A program made the position numbers and the translations under genes. DNA of 64,000 nucleotides. Source: Phocoena phocoena (taxonomy: Eukaryota; Chordata; Mammalia; Artiodactyla; Phocoenidae). The DNA is taken from contig NC_089238.1 in NCBI RefSeq assembly GCF_963924675.1, positions 47,882,879 to 47,946,878 of the forward strand. Direction: 5' to 3'. The stretch's first letter is position 1. Each line of letters starts with the position of its first letter. Under the pieces are notes generated by a model. That model was not told where the DNA came from. It did no database searches and saw nothing but the letters and a program-made list of their open reading frames with translations. Below are positions 12,608 through 26,663 of the stretch, piece by piece.

Positions 12608-13018
12608 GGTAGTCTTTTTTTTTTTTTTTTGCCTGAAACAGATGTATTTTATTTTATTTTTTAAACATCTTTATTGGCGTATACTTGCTTTACAGTGGTG
12701 TGTTAGTTTCTGCATTATAACAAAGTGAATCAGCTATATGTATACACATATCCCTATACTCCTCCCTCTTGAGTCTCCCTCCCACCCTCCCTATCCCACC
12801 CCTCTAGGTGGTCACAAAGCACCGAGCTGATCTCCCTGTGCTATGCGGCTGCTTCCCACTAGCTATCTGTTTTACATTTGGTAGAGTATATATGTCAATG
12901 CCACTCTCTCACTTCATCCCAGCTTACCCTTCCCTGCCCCGTGTCCTCAAGTCCATTTTCTACGTCTGCATCGTTATTCCTGTCCTGTCCCTAGGTTCGT
13001 CAGAACCTTTTTTTTTTG

Positions 13019-16000
13019 GATTCCATGTATATGTGTTAGCATACGGTATTCGTTTTTCTCTTTCTGACTTATTTCACTCTGTATGACAGACTCTGGGTCC
13101 ATCCATCTCACTACAAATAACTCAATTTCGTTTCTTTTTATGGCTTAGTAATATTCCATTGTATATATGTGCCACATATTCTTTATCCATTCATCTGTCG
13201 ATGGACACTTAAGCTTCCATGTCCTCGCTATTATAAATAGAGCTGCAATGAACAGTGCGATACGTGACTTTTTTGAATAATGGTTTTCTCAGGGTATATG
13301 CCCAGTAGTGGGAGGGCTGGGGCATATGGTAGTTCTATTTTTAGTTTTCTAAGGAAACTCCATACTGTTCTCCATAGTGGCTGTATAAATTATTATTCCC
13401 ACCAACAGTGCAAGAGGGTTCCCTTTTCTCCACACCCTATCCAGCATTTACGCTTGTAAATTTTTTGATGATGGCCATTCTGACTGGTGTGAGGTGATAC
13501 CTCATTGTAGTTTTGATTTGCATTTCTCTAATGATTAGTGATGTTGAGCATCCTTTCATGTGTTTCCTGGCAGTCTGTATATCTTCTTTGGAGAAATGTC
13601 TATTTAGAAATGTCTTCTGCCCATTTTTGAATTGGGTTGTTTCTTTTTTTGATATTGAGCTGCATGATGCTTGTATATTTTGGACATTAATCCTTTGTCA
13701 GTTGCTTCGTTGGCAAATATTTCCTCCCATTCTGAGGGTTGTCTTTTTGTCTTGTTTATGGTTCCCTTTCCTGTGCAAAAGCTTTTAAGTTTCATTAGGT
13801 CCCATTTGTTTATTTTGTTTTTATTTCCATTTCTCTAGGAGGTGGGTCAAAAAGGATCTTGCTGTGATTTATGTCATAGAGTGGTAGGCCTATGTTTTCC
13901 TCTAAGAGTTTTATAGTGTCTGGCCTTACATTTAGGTCTATAATTAATTTTGAGTTTATTTTTGTGCATGGTATTAGGGAGTGTTCTAATTTCATTCTTT
14001 TACATGTAGCTGTCCAATTTTCCCAGCACCACTTATTGAAGAGGCTGTCTTTTCTCCATTGTATATTCTTGCCTCCTTTATCAAAAATAAGGTGACCATA
14101 TGTGCATGGGTTTATCTCTGGACTTTCGATCCTGTTCCTTTGATCTATATTTCTGTTTTCATGCCAGTACCACACTGTCTTGATTACTGTAGCTTTGTAA
14201 CATAGTGTGAAGTCCAGAAGCCTTATTCCTCCAGCTCTGTTTTTCGTTCTCAAGATTGCTTTGGCTATTCGGGGTCTTTTGTGTTTCCATAGAAATTGTT
14301 AAATTTTTTGTTCTAGTTCTGTGGAAAATGCCATTGGTAGTTTGATAGGGATTGCATTGAATCTGTAGATTGCTTTCAGTAGTATGTCATTTTCACAGTG
14401 TTGATTCTGCCAATCCAAGAACATGGTATATCTCTCTATCTGTTTGTATCATCTTTAATTTCTTTCATCAGTGTCTTATAGCTTTCTGCATACAGGTCTT
14501 TTGTCTCTTTAGGTAGGTTTATTCCAATGTATTTTATTCTTTTTGTTGCCATGGTAAATGGGAGTGTTTCCTTAATTGCTCTTTCAGATTTTTCATCATT
14601 AGTGTATAGGAATCCAAGAATTTCTGTGCATTAATTTTGTATCCTGCTACTTTACCAAATTCATTGATTAGCTCTAGTAGTTTTCAGGTAGCATCTTTAG
14701 GATTCTTTATGTGTAGTATCATGTCATCTGCAAACAGTGACTGTTGTACTTCTTCTTTTCCAATATGGATTCCTTTTATTTCTTTTTCTTGTCTGATTGC
14801 TGTGGCTAAAACTTCCAAAACTATATTGATAATAGTGGTGAGAGTGGGCAACCTTGTCTTGTTCCTGATCTTAGTGGAAGTGGTTTCAGTTTTTCACCAT
14901 TGAGAACAATGTTGGCTGTGGGTTTGTCATATATGGCCTTTATTATGTTGAGGTATGTTCCCTCTATGCCTACTTTCTTCTGGCTTTTTTTCATAAATGG
15001 GTGTTGAATTTTGTCGAAAACTTTTTCTTCATCTGTTGAGATGATCATATGGTGTTTATCCTTCAGTTTGTTAATATGGTGTAACACATTGATTGATTTG
15101 CATATATTGAAGAATCCTTGCATTCCTGGGATAAACCCCACTTGATCATGGTGTATGATACTTGTAATGTGCTGTTGGATTCAGTTTGCTAGTATTTTGT
15201 TGAGGATTTTTGCAATGATATTCATCAGTGATATTGGCCTGTAGTTTTCTTTCCTTGTGACATCTTTTTCTGGTTTTGGTATCAGGGTGATGGTGGCCTC
15301 TTAGAATGAGTTTAGGTGTGTTCCTCCCTCTGCTATGTTTTGGAAGAGTTTGAGAAGGACAGGTGTTAGCTGTTCTCTAAATGTTTGATAGAATTTGCCT
15401 GAGAAGCCATCTGGTCCTGGGCTTTTGTTTGTTGGAGGATTTTTAATCACAGTCTCAATTTCAGTGCTTGTGATTGGTCTGTTTATATTTTTTGTTTCTG
15501 CCTGGTTCAGTCTCAGAAGGTTGTGCTTTTCTAAGAATTTGTCCATTTCTTCCAGGTTGTCCATTTTATTGGCATATAGTTGCTTGTAGTAATCTCTCAG
15601 GATCCTTTGTATTTCTGCAGTGTCAGTTGTTACTTCTCCTTTTTCATTTCCAATTCTGTTGATTTGAGTCTTTCCCCCTTTTTCTTGATGAGTGTAGCTA
15701 ATGGTTTATCAATTTTGTTTATCTTCTCAAAAACCAGCTTTTAGTTTTACTCATCTTTGCTATCATTTCCTCCATTTCTTTTTCATTTATTTCTGATCTG
15801 ATCTTTATGATTTCTATCCTTCTGCTAACTTTGGGGGTTTTTTGTTCTTCTTTCTCTAATTGCTTTAGGTGTAAGATTAGGTTGTTTATTTGGGATGTTT
15901 CCTGTTTCTAAAGGTAGGATTGTACTGCTATAAACTTCTCTCTTAGAACTGCTTTTGCTGCATCCCATAGGTTTTGAATCATCGTGTTTTCATTGTCATT

Positions 16001-16884
16001 TGTTTCTAGGTATTTTTTGATTTTCTCTTTGATTTCTTCAGTGATCTCTTGGTTATTAAGTAGTGTATAGTTTAGCCTCCATGTGTTTGTATATTTTACA
16101 GATTTTTTCCTGTAATTGATATCTAGTCTCATAGTGTTGTGGTTGGAAAAGATACCTGATACGATTTCAATTTTCTTAAATTTACCAAGCTTGATTTGTG
16201 ACCCAAGATATGGTCTATCCTGGGGAATGTTCCATGAGCACTTGAGAAAAATGTGTATTCTGTTGTTTTTGGATGGAATGTCCTATGAATATCAATTAAG
16301 TCCATCTTGTTTAATGTATCATTTAAATCTTGTGTTTCCTTATTTATTTTCATTTTGGATGATCTGTCCATTGGTGAAAGTGGGGTGTTAAAGTCCCCTA
16401 CTATGATTGTGTTACTGTTGATTTCCCCTCTTATGACTATTAGCATTTGCCTTATGTATTGAGGTGCTGCTATGTTGGGTGCATAAATATTTAGAATTGT
16501 TATATCTTCTTCTTGGATTGATCCCTTGATCACTCTGTAGTGTTCTTCTTTGTCTCTTGTAATAGTCTTTATTTCAAAGTCTATTTTGTCTGATACGAGA
16601 ATTGCTACTCCATCTTTCTTTTGATTTTCATTTGCATGGAATATCTTTTTCCTTCCCCTCACTTTCAGTCTGTATGTGTCCCTAGGTCTGAAGTGGGTCT
16701 CTTGTAGACAGCATATATATGGGTCTTGTTTTTGTATCCATTCAGCCAGTGTCTGTCTTTTGGTTGGAGCATTTAATCCACTTACATTTAAGGTAGTTAT
16801 AGATATGTATGTTACTATTACCATTTTCTTAATTGTTTTGGGTTTGTCTTTGTAGGTCTTTTCCTTCTCTTGTGTTTCCTGCAT
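13019..16884 (-). pseudogene. L1-A ORF2 (endonuclease/reverse transcriptase), broken
   Basis: ORF2p nicks target DNA and reverse-transcribes L1 RNA. The longest surviving frame, 16129-16884, covers most of the N-terminal endonuclease; 'CCLQETHF', 'DFNTPLSP' and 'IDHILGH' mark the catalytic segments. Reverse transcriptase pieces follow at 15301-15564 ('KSPGPDGFSG') and 14821-15141 ('[12 protein letters not shown]'), and C-terminal pieces at 13810-14253 and 13604-13795. The pieces lie in different frames, so several frameshifts and stops separate them. No functional enzyme can be made from this copy. Confidence 0.9.
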
Positions 16885-16896
16885 AGAGAAATTCCT

Positions 16897-17770
16897 TTAG
16901 CATGTGTTGTAAAGCTGGTTTGGTGGTGCTGAATTCTCTTAGGTTTTGCCTGTCTGTAAGGGTTTTAATTTCTCCATTGAATCTGAATTAGATCCCTGCT
17001 GGGTAGAGTAATCTTGGTTTTAGGTTTTTCCCTTTCATCACTTTAAATATGTCATGCCACTCCCTTCTGGCTTGCAGAGTTTCTGCTGAAAGATCAGCTG
17101 TTAACCCTATGGGGATGCCCTTGTATGTTATTTGTTGCTTTTCCCTTGCTGCTTTTAAATTTTTTGTTTGTATTTAATTTTTGATAGTTTGATTAATATG
17201 TGTCTTGGTGTGTTTCTCCTTGGATTTATCCTATATGGCACACTCTGCGCTTTCTGGATTTGATTAACTATTTCCTTTGCCATATTAGGGAAATTTTCAA
17301 CTATAATCTGCTCAAATATTTTCTCAGTCCTTTTCTTTTTCTCTTTTTCTTATGGGACCCCTATAATTCAAATGTTGGTGCTTTTAATGTTGTCCCAGAA
17401 CTCTTTGAGAGTGTCCTCAATTCTGTTCAATTTTTTTCTTTGTTCTGCTCTGCAGTACTTATTTCCACTATTTTATCTTCAAGGTCATTTGTCCGTTCTT
17501 CTGCCTCAGTTATTCTTGTATTGATTCCTTCTAGAGAATTTTTAATTTCATTTTTTGTGTTGTTCATCATTGTTTGCTCTTTAGTTCTTCTAGGTCCTTG
17601 TTAAACGTTTCTTGTATTTTCTCCATTATATTTCCAAGATTTTGGATCATCTTTACTATCATTACTCTGAATTCTTTTTCAGGTAGACTGCCTATTTCTT
17701 CTTCATGTGTTTGGTCTGGTAAGTTTTTACCTTGCTCCTTCATCTGCTGTGTGTTTCTCTGTCTTCTCAT
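16897..17770 (-). pseudogene. L1-A ORF1 (RNA-binding protein), broken
   Basis: ORF1p is the trimeric RNA-binding chaperone of the L1 particle. The start, MRRQRNTQQMKEQGK, is preserved at 17770 and the frame stays open for 67 codons, through the start of the coiled coil, to 17567. The rest, down to the position equivalent to the L1-C stop (16897), is recognisable only in pieces and other frames. The start was chosen by comparison with the other three L1 copies. Confidence 0.85.
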
Positions 17771-19817
17771 TTTGCTTAACTTACTGTGTTTGGGGTCTCC
17801 TTTTCGCAGGCTGCAGGTTCATATTTCCAGTTGTTTTTGGTGTCTGTCCCCAGTGGCTAAGGTTGGTTCAGTGGGTTGTGTAGGCTTCCTGGTGGAGGTG
17901 TCTAGTGCCTGTGTTCTGGTGGATGAGGCTGGGTCGTGTCTTCTGGTGGGCAGGACCGCGTCCAGTGGTGTGTTTTGGGGTGTCTGTGACGTTATTTTGA
18001 TTTTAGGCAGCCTCTCCGCTAATGGGTGGGGTTGTGTTCCTGTCTTGCTATTTGTTTGTCATAGGGTGTCTATCACTGGAGCTTACTGGTTGTTGAGTGG
18101 ATCTGGGTCTTAGTGTTGAGATGGAGATCTCTAGGAGACCTTCCCCTGTTTGATATTACGTGGAGCCAGGAAGTCTCTGGGACCAATGTCCTGAACTCGG
18201 CTCTCCCACCTCAGAGGCACAGGCCTGACACCCAGTCGGAGCACCAAGACCCTGGCCGCCACATGGCTCAGAAGAAAAGGGAGGAAAAAAAGAAAGAAAG
18301 AAAGAAAAAATAAAATAAAGTTATTAACATAAAAAATAATTACTAAAAATAAAAAAAATTAAAAAGCAAAAAAAAAAGAAAGAAAGAAGAGAGCAAGCAT
18401 ACCGAAAAAAAAAACCAAATCCACCAATGATAACAAGCACTAAAAACTATACTAAAAAAAAGAAACAAAAAAAAATCCGGCAGGCAGAACCCTAGGACAA
18501 ATGGTAAAAGCAAAGCTATACAGACAAAATCACACAAAGAAGCATAGACATACACACTCACAAAAAGAGAAAAAGGAAGAAACAATATATATCATTGCTC
18601 CCAAAGTCCACTGCCTCAATTTTGGGATGATTTATTGTCTATTTAAGGTATTCCACAGGTGCAGGGTACAAACATCAAGTTGATTGTGGAGATTTAACCT
18701 ACTGCTCCTGAGGCTGCTGGGAGAGATTTCCCTTTGTCTTCTTTGTTCGCACAGCTCCTGGGGTTCAGCTTTGGATTCGGCCCTGCCTCTGTGTGTAGGT
18801 CTTTGAGGGCATTTGTTCTTCACTCAGACAGGACGGGGTTAAAGGAGCAGCTAATTAGTGGGCTCTTGCCCACTTAGGCTGCGGGGAGGGAGGGGTATGG
18901 AATGCGGGGTGAGCCTGTGGCGGCAGAGGCCAGCATGACGTTGTAGCAGCCTGAGGTGCGCCATGTGTTCTCCCTGGGAAGTTGTCCCTGGATCATGGGA
19001 GCCTGGCAGTGGCGGGCTGCATAGGCTCCCGGGAGGGGAGGTGTGTATAGTGACCTGTGCTTGCACACAGGCTTCTTGGTGGCTGCAGCAGCAGCCTTAG
19101 CGTCTCATGCCCATCTCTGGGGTCTGTGCTGATAGCCGCGGCTCGCACCCATCTCTGGAGCTCATTTAGGCGGTGCTCTGAATCCCCTCTCCTCACGCAC
19201 CTGGAAACAATGGTCTCTTGCCTCTTAGGCAGGTCTAGACATTTTCCTGGACTCCCTCCCAGCTAGCCATGGCGCACTAGCCCCCTTCAGGCTGTGTTCA
19301 CGCAGCGAACCCCAGTGCTCTCCCTGGGATCTGACTTCCGAAGCCTGAGCCTCAGCTCCTAGCCCCCGCCCACCCTGGCGGGTGACCATACCAGCCTCTC
19401 GTGTTGGTGAGTGCAGTTTGGCACCGATCCTGTGTGCGGGCATCTCTCCACTTTGCCCTCTGTACCCCTGTTTCTGTGCTCTCCTCTGCAGCTCCGAAGC
19501 TCCCCCTACCCCCCCTACCCCCCAACGCCCGCAGTCTCCACCTGCGAAGGGGCTTCCTAGTGTGTGGAAACCTTTCCTCCTTCACGGCTCCCTCCCTCTG
19601 GTGTACGTCCCGTCCCTATTCTTTTGTCTCTGTTTTTTCTTTTGCCATACCCAGGTATGTGGGGAGTTTTTTTGCCTTTTGGAACGTCTGAGGTCTTCTG
19701 TCAGTGTTCAGTAGGTGTTCTGTAGGAGGTGTTCCACGTGTAGATGTATTTCTGATGTATTTGTGGGGAGGTAGGTGATCTCCATGTCTTACTCTTCCAC
19801 CATCTTGTAGGTCTCCT
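17771..19817 (-). promoter_or_regulatory. L1-A 5' leader/promoter region
   Basis: About 2 kb upstream of ORF1. The distal half (about 18850-19620) is GC-rich with many CpG and TpG sites, whereas the 18270-18480 part is a purine-rich (A/G) tract on the plus strand, hence pyrimidine-rich in L1 sense. L1 leaders of this position carry an internal RNA polymerase II promoter; that role is known for the family and inferred here. It also carries the splice-site pair listed at 18267-19650. Confidence 0.65.
18267..19650 (-). other. Potential intron in the L1-A leader (GT...AG)
   Basis: On the minus strand a donor (acctgg then gtatgg, exon ending at 19651) and an acceptor (a long C/T tract, then tctgag, exon resuming at 18266) delimit 1384 bp. 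These are the exact positions at which L1-B is joined (26169/26170). In L1-A itself the segment is retained. Confidence 0.6.
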
Positions 19818-19829
19818 GGTAGTCTTTTT

Positions 19830-20499
19830 AATAACTGCTTTTGTCACCCGGTTAAGTCATGCAGTTACCAAGTAGTTAGAAATTTCTGAAAGGATATTAT
19901 TGTTAATAGAAGAAAAGCTCATGCTTACATAAATAATATCCAGTACTTCATTGGGACCCTACTGTTCAAAAGGTCCTGGCCAAACAACTTCCAAACAAAA
20001 CACAACACCAGGTTGTTTCCAGCCCACTGGGAATGACGCCATGTACAGAAGAGGAGGCCTCTAAGTGAGGACATAAATTCAGGGTGAGTCGGGGCCATTG
20101 GCAATGCTTAGAATCACCAGCCAGGCTCCAAAGAGGGAGCCCAAGTTTTTTTTTTTTCTGGGGCACTGTACTTGAATTATTGTTCAATTAGTCAACACAA
20201 TAGATCTTCAAAAGAGGACAATTAATTAACATGTTAAGGAGATTACTGCACTCTTTGGACTATATGTCATAATTGTGGTTAGTAAATTCCGGCAGTCTTA
20301 ACAAAAATAGCCTCCATCATTTGCAGGTATGAAGATAACTTAATTCTCTACTGGGCTTTTTATTTTTGCTGGATGACAATATGCAATTGACAAGTTATAA
20401 ATGATACTGTTTTATGTTATAAAAATACTAGCATTTTTCATTTATTATGTTTACAGGCATTCACTGCTTGAGTCAAGGTTAGGCTTATAAAGTGATTAA

Positions 20500-20500
<1 letters not shown>
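19830..20500. other. Intergenic, no gene recognised
   Basis: No gene or nameable repeat. A 12-13 bp T-run at about 20145 could be the reversed poly(A) of the adjoining GLUD1 retrocopy, but I could not find a matching duplication on the other side. Confidence 0.4.
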
Positions 20501-21990
<1,490 letters not shown>

Positions 21991-23570
21991 AGAGTTTTGT
22001 AAGTCTTAATGTAGGAGCCCCGTCAAGTGATACTGAGCACGGCATCACTTCCGAGCGGAGGTGGTGGCCGGTGTGTCATAAGACTCATCTACCTGTGGGG
22101 AGCTCAGGCGGACAACCCCACCGACATTTTCATTTCCTTATGAAAATCAACTATGGACGCTTTGAGGAACAGAATACCAATTAGGACATTTGGGGCATGA
22201 AAGTAATTTAGTGGGTGAAGACACAAAAATATCATCATCACTTCTGTTGCTTACAGCAAATTAGCAGGTGGCCCAGAGAATGAGAGAGCTGATGAACATG
22301 GTGCATTCACGAGCCAATTTCCCCAAGGTGCAACAAGAAAACATGTTCATCATGGAAGCAGGCATAGCTTCTGGACATTTCAGCACTTATCTTAAAAAGT
22401 GTGGAAATAACTTTTGCTTTAATGTGAATCAGATCTAAAGCTGGGTAATAATTTTCTTCCTCATTTGAGTTGCCTTTAACTCTCAATTCAAAACTATATT
22501 ACATTGATTAGAAGCATACAGAAATCAAACTGAACAATTATTCACACACATTTTATGATAGATAGAAAGCCACTTTATACTTTACCTTTATGAATGACAA
22601 TTTAAAGAGGCTTACAGGTGATTGGATCACCCTAGCCAATTTACATAAATGCAATTTGTGGAGACATTTATATTGCCAAATTGGATGAGGTACATTTTTG
22701 AGTTTGCATAAGGTCTTCTGCAAATTGTTCCATTTTCTTACTGTACGCCCCAGGTTTCTCAACACAGGAACTCTATTGATTTACATTCTCTGTGTGGGAA
22801 ACGATTGATGGAACTGAATGAAGGATTCAGTGTAAAAGATGAGCATCACTGATCAGAAACAGGCTTCAAAGTGACTTGCCTTATCAGAAGCCCAAAATGA
22901 TTCATCTATAATAATTAAAACAGTGTGATCTGGCATAAATAGATCAGTTAAACAATTTACATGGTCTTTAAAGAGACTCTGATGTGATGCATATAATAAA
23001 ATGAAAAGGAATAGATTATTTTAAAAACATCATTGGGGCTAATTGTCTATATAAATAAGCGCACACAAACACACGTGCACACATATACTCCTTAGAATTC
23101 TTATCTAACATCACAAGAAAAAAATATTCTGAGCTCTTTTAAACATCTATACTTACACTTATACTTAAATCGTAGATATCAAAAAAAAATCTACAAATAT
23201 ATTAGGCTAACAAATAGATAAGAAAGTATTTATAATTTTTAAAAAATTCCCAGAAGAAATAATACAATAAGCCCTAGTATACTTAGCCCTATAAAACATA
23301 TCTTCTGTACATCAAAGGCACTGCAAAGAATTAAAGATCAAATGACAAACTAAGAAAAACCTTTACAACATTTATTACAGAATAATAGTTAATATAGAGA
23401 TATTTAAAGTATGCATATATCATACAAATCTTGAGAAAAAACAATAAATAAAATAGGAAAATGATATGGATGGATATTTTAAGGGAAATTGAAATACTGA
23501 TAATTACTAAAAGATAAATTATCCAGTAATAAAAAATATATCAATTAAATACCAGGCTGCAATGAACACT
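21991..23570. other. Intergenic, no gene recognised
   Basis: AT-rich beyond 22200. Around 22748-22800, 'ccaggtttctcaacacag' hints at a MER5-like DNA transposon end, but this is too short to call. No coding signal. Confidence 0.4.
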
Positions 23571-23574
23571 CAGA

Positions 23575-23945
23575 ATCTTTCTGCAGATTGAGTGCATCGT
23601 GAGACAGAGGGGAGGAGTGTACTTATTACCCTGGCTCCATCCTTGCCAACTCACCTGGTTTGATTGTTCCTTTCTATCGATGGCCACAGCTCCTGCCAAC
23701 TGTCACTTTCTAGCAATTTAGCAATTTCCTCAGGTTTCAGACAATCACCCAGCCCTTTGCCCCTGCAGAAGAGGTGGCATAGGTTTTTCATGTGGCTGGC
23801 CTCAGAGTACCATAGCTTTCTTATGTGGCTGGCCTCAAAGTACCATGCCCTGTTGGTTGTCCCTAACATTTTCCCACACCTTTGTAAAGAGCACCTCAAT
23901 TACCCTACTGAGTTTACCATCAGTTTACTGTTAAGATATGTCAAA
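23575..23945 (+). repeat. Possible worn LTR with an internal 33-bp tandem duplication
   Basis: A block less AT-rich than its flanks that ends 'cctcaattaccctactgag' and 'accatcagtttactgttaag', wording I associate with the 3' ends of old ERVL-type LTRs. Within it, 23783-23815 is repeated imperfectly at 23816-23848 (shared core atgtggctggcctc, period 33). Family assignment is weak. Confidence 0.3.
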
Positions 23946-24807
23946 ATAATGGGAAAACACCTCTTTTTTGTTACAGAATCTTGACCTTATCTTAAGAAAA
24001 TTATATTTTAGCCCATATTCCAGTTTGAGTTTCTTCCCAGGCTCTATGCACTTATCTGTAAAATTTTAAATGGATATTAATTTAAACATTAAATGAACAA
24101 AGATTTATTTCCCATTACATCAATTTTTAAAAATACAAACAAGAGAAAAGATGCTTTTACTATTCATTACTTATTTTGTATTAATTTACAATTATTAAAA
24201 TTTTAATTTAATAGCATTGGTAATTCAGAAAAATTATTTCATCTTTAGAGTGAATTGAAATGAAGTAAAACTAAGCATTATTAATATGTATTTGAAAAAT
24301 AACTTTTTAATGTAAAGTTGTTAATTTGTTGTCATTAACACCACCAAAACAAAGATGAACATCCACTAAGTAACTGGATTTTGCAACAATGACAGAGCAC
24401 CATTAAACTAGAAATTTTGTAAAAACACTTCAATACAGTGAAGATAACAAGAAAAATAGGAAGTCAACATATACCAGTTGACGGAAATTCTCCCTGAAAC
24501 AATAATCGTAAATTAGAGGTAAACTGTATAATAATAGTTAACATGGAATTAAATATATTCATAAAAGCATTTAACAATATGAAAACCCACCTTTATTCAT
24601 AAATTCATAAGTTAATAATAGAAATGAACAAACAAAACCCCAAAGAACAAAAATGAGATTTAAAAAAAGGATTAAAAAGGGTAAAATGGAAAGTAGAGGA
24701 AAAGGAAGACAGGAAAGGAAGGAATAGCATTCATGTTATTTCAATTACTGAAGAATAAAACAGTGGAACGGAAATAGTGTTTAAAACTCTAAGAAAACTT
24801 GCCACAT
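23946..24807. other. Very AT-rich intergenic DNA
   Basis: No coding signal. The part from about 24350 may be the eroded upstream portion of the old L1 that becomes recognisable after 24980, but I cannot align it with confidence. Confidence 0.4.
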
Positions 24808-24962
24808 TTTCACTCACACACATACACATGTACACTAATGTCATATATATCTGTGTAGACACATGTATTATGTGTATATACACACACATGTGTTATATGT
24901 GTATATTCACAATGTGCATTATTTGTGTAGATACACATGTACATACACATGCATATCTTCTA
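24808..24962. repeat. CA/TG and TATA-rich simple repeat
   Basis: Alternating purine/pyrimidine DNA ('cacacacatacacatgta', 'gtgtatatacacacacatgt') with several local self-complementary stretches. The frame at 24777-24992 translates only this repeat and is not a gene. Confidence 0.75.
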
Positions 24963-25205
24963 AAGTCAGTATTATTTAATAAGGAACAGTAGTGATATTT
25001 CCAAAAAGAACAGGGCAATTGTGCCTACAATCTCTACTCTAATCAGCACTTTAATGCAAATATTAGTCAAAGTAATTGATCATAAGAACTGACTTAGAGG
25101 CATAAGAATAGATAAAACAGATAAAGAAGCCGTAAAACTATCTTTTTTTTGCTGCTGACCTGAACGTATATCTGGAAAACTCTAAGGAATCTATAGAATC
25201 AATTA

Positions 25206-25549
25206 ATGGGGCTTCCCTGGTGGCACAGTGGTTAAGAATCCACCTGCCAATGCAGGAGACATGTGTTCAAGCCCTGGTCGAGGAAGATCCCACATGCTGC
25301 CAAGCAGCTAAGCCCATGCACCACAACTACTGAGCTTGCACTCGAGAGCCTGCAAGCCACAACTACTGAGTCCACCTGCTACAACTACTGAAGCCTGCAC
25401 ACCTAGAGCCCATACTTTGCCACAAGAGAAGCCATTGCAATGAAAAGGCCATGCACCGCAATGAAGAGCCCTGCTCGCTGCAACTAGAGAAAGCCCATGT
25501 GCAGCAACGAAGACCCAATGCAGCCAAAAATAAATAAATTTATAAAAAC
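25206..25549 (+). mobile_element. CHR SINE, long-tail type, forward
   Basis: Has the CHR head ggggcttccctggtggcaca, the tRNA-like region, multiple 'caactactga' units and the 'gcagccaaaaataaataaat' tail. It is flanked by agaatcaatta at 25195-25205 and 25550-25560. It interrupts the old L1. Confidence 0.93.
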
Positions 25550-26663
25550 AGAATCAATTATGAAAAAAATTCAGTAAGGTATGATGGTATGTAAGGAACA
25601 TGAAAACATTAATAGAACCAGATAGAGGACCGGTTGAGGAAAAGTTTGAAACACTTCTCAAGGACAAAATAGTAGACTCAGACAAACGGAAAAGCATCAC
25701 CTGTTCTTAGGGTAACTCAGTGTTATAAAGATGTTAGTACCATCCAAGTTACTTTCTAAATTTCATCTCACTACTCACCAAAAGGAAAAATAACAGCAAT
25801 TGTTTTTCATGGACTTAGATTAATGGGCACTAAACTTTATATAGAAAAGGGAAATTGTAAGACTAGCAGTGAAAATAATAAAAAATATGTGAGGGAGATA
25901 ATCTGTATAAGATATTACTATTAATTAGCTAAAATTCAAATAGTTTGCTATGGTTCATGGAGAGGAAAATAGAATTCTGCCATAGAATAAAAAGTCAGGA
26001 AATAGGGGGGACCTTTAAGATGGTGGAGCAGTAAGATGTGAGATCACCTTCCTGCCCACAAATACAACAAAAATATATCTACATGTGGAACAACTGCTAC
26101 AGAACACCTACAGAATGCTGGCAGAAGACCTCAGAATTCCCAAAGGCAAGAAAATTCCTTCGAACCTGGCTGTGTGGCTGACAGGGTCTTGGTGCTCTGG
26201 CTGGATGTCAGGCCTGAGCCTCTGAGGTGGGAGAGCCGAGTTCAGAATTTTGGTCAGAGACCTTCAGGCCCCATGTAATATTAAACAGCAAAAGCTCTCC
26301 CAGAGATCTCCATCTCAACACTAAGACCAAGCTCCACTCAACGACCAGCAAGCTACAGTGCTGGACACCTTATACCAAACAACTAGCAAGACAGGAACAC
26401 ATACCCAACCATTAGCAGAGAGGCTGCCTAAAATCATAATAAGTTCACATACACCCCAAAACACAGTACCAGACGCGGTCCTGCCCTCCAGAAAGAAAAG
26501 ATCTGGCCTCTTCCACCAGAACACAGGCACCAGTACCCTCCACCAGGAAGCCTACACTACCCACTGAACGAACCTTACCCACTGGGGGCAGACACCAAAA
26601 ACAACAGGAATTATGCAATGCAGCCTGCGAAAAGGAGACTTCAAACACAGTAAGTTAAGCAAA

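Larger units (their letters stand above)
12615..19817 (-). mobile_element. L1-A: nearly full-length LINE-1, reverse
   Basis: A 7.2-kb LINE-1 on the minus strand. From its 5' end (19817) it has a ~2-kb GC-rich leader, ORF1, a short spacer, ORF2 (endonuclease, reverse transcriptase, C-terminal region), a 3' UTR and a poly(A) tail. It is flanked by a 12-bp duplication, ggtagtcttttt, at 12608-12619 and 19818-19829. Two A-rich tracts bracket 16 bp at 12631-12646, suggesting a short 3' transduction. Both ORFs are broken by frameshifts and stops. Confidence 0.95.

Noticed and set aside
17200..18313. Plus-strand open frames over L1-A (for example 17574-18113, 179 codons)
   Set aside because: Antisense shadows of L1 ORF1 and leader; rich in F, L, S and C because they mirror A-rich L1 sense sequence.
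20145..20157. T-run as the poly(A) end of the GLUD1 retrocopy
   Set aside because: No matching duplication could be found beyond 21990, so the 3' limit was left approximate near 20500.
22748..22800. MER5-like DNA transposon end
   Set aside because: Only about 20-50 bp of weak similarity; insufficient for a call.
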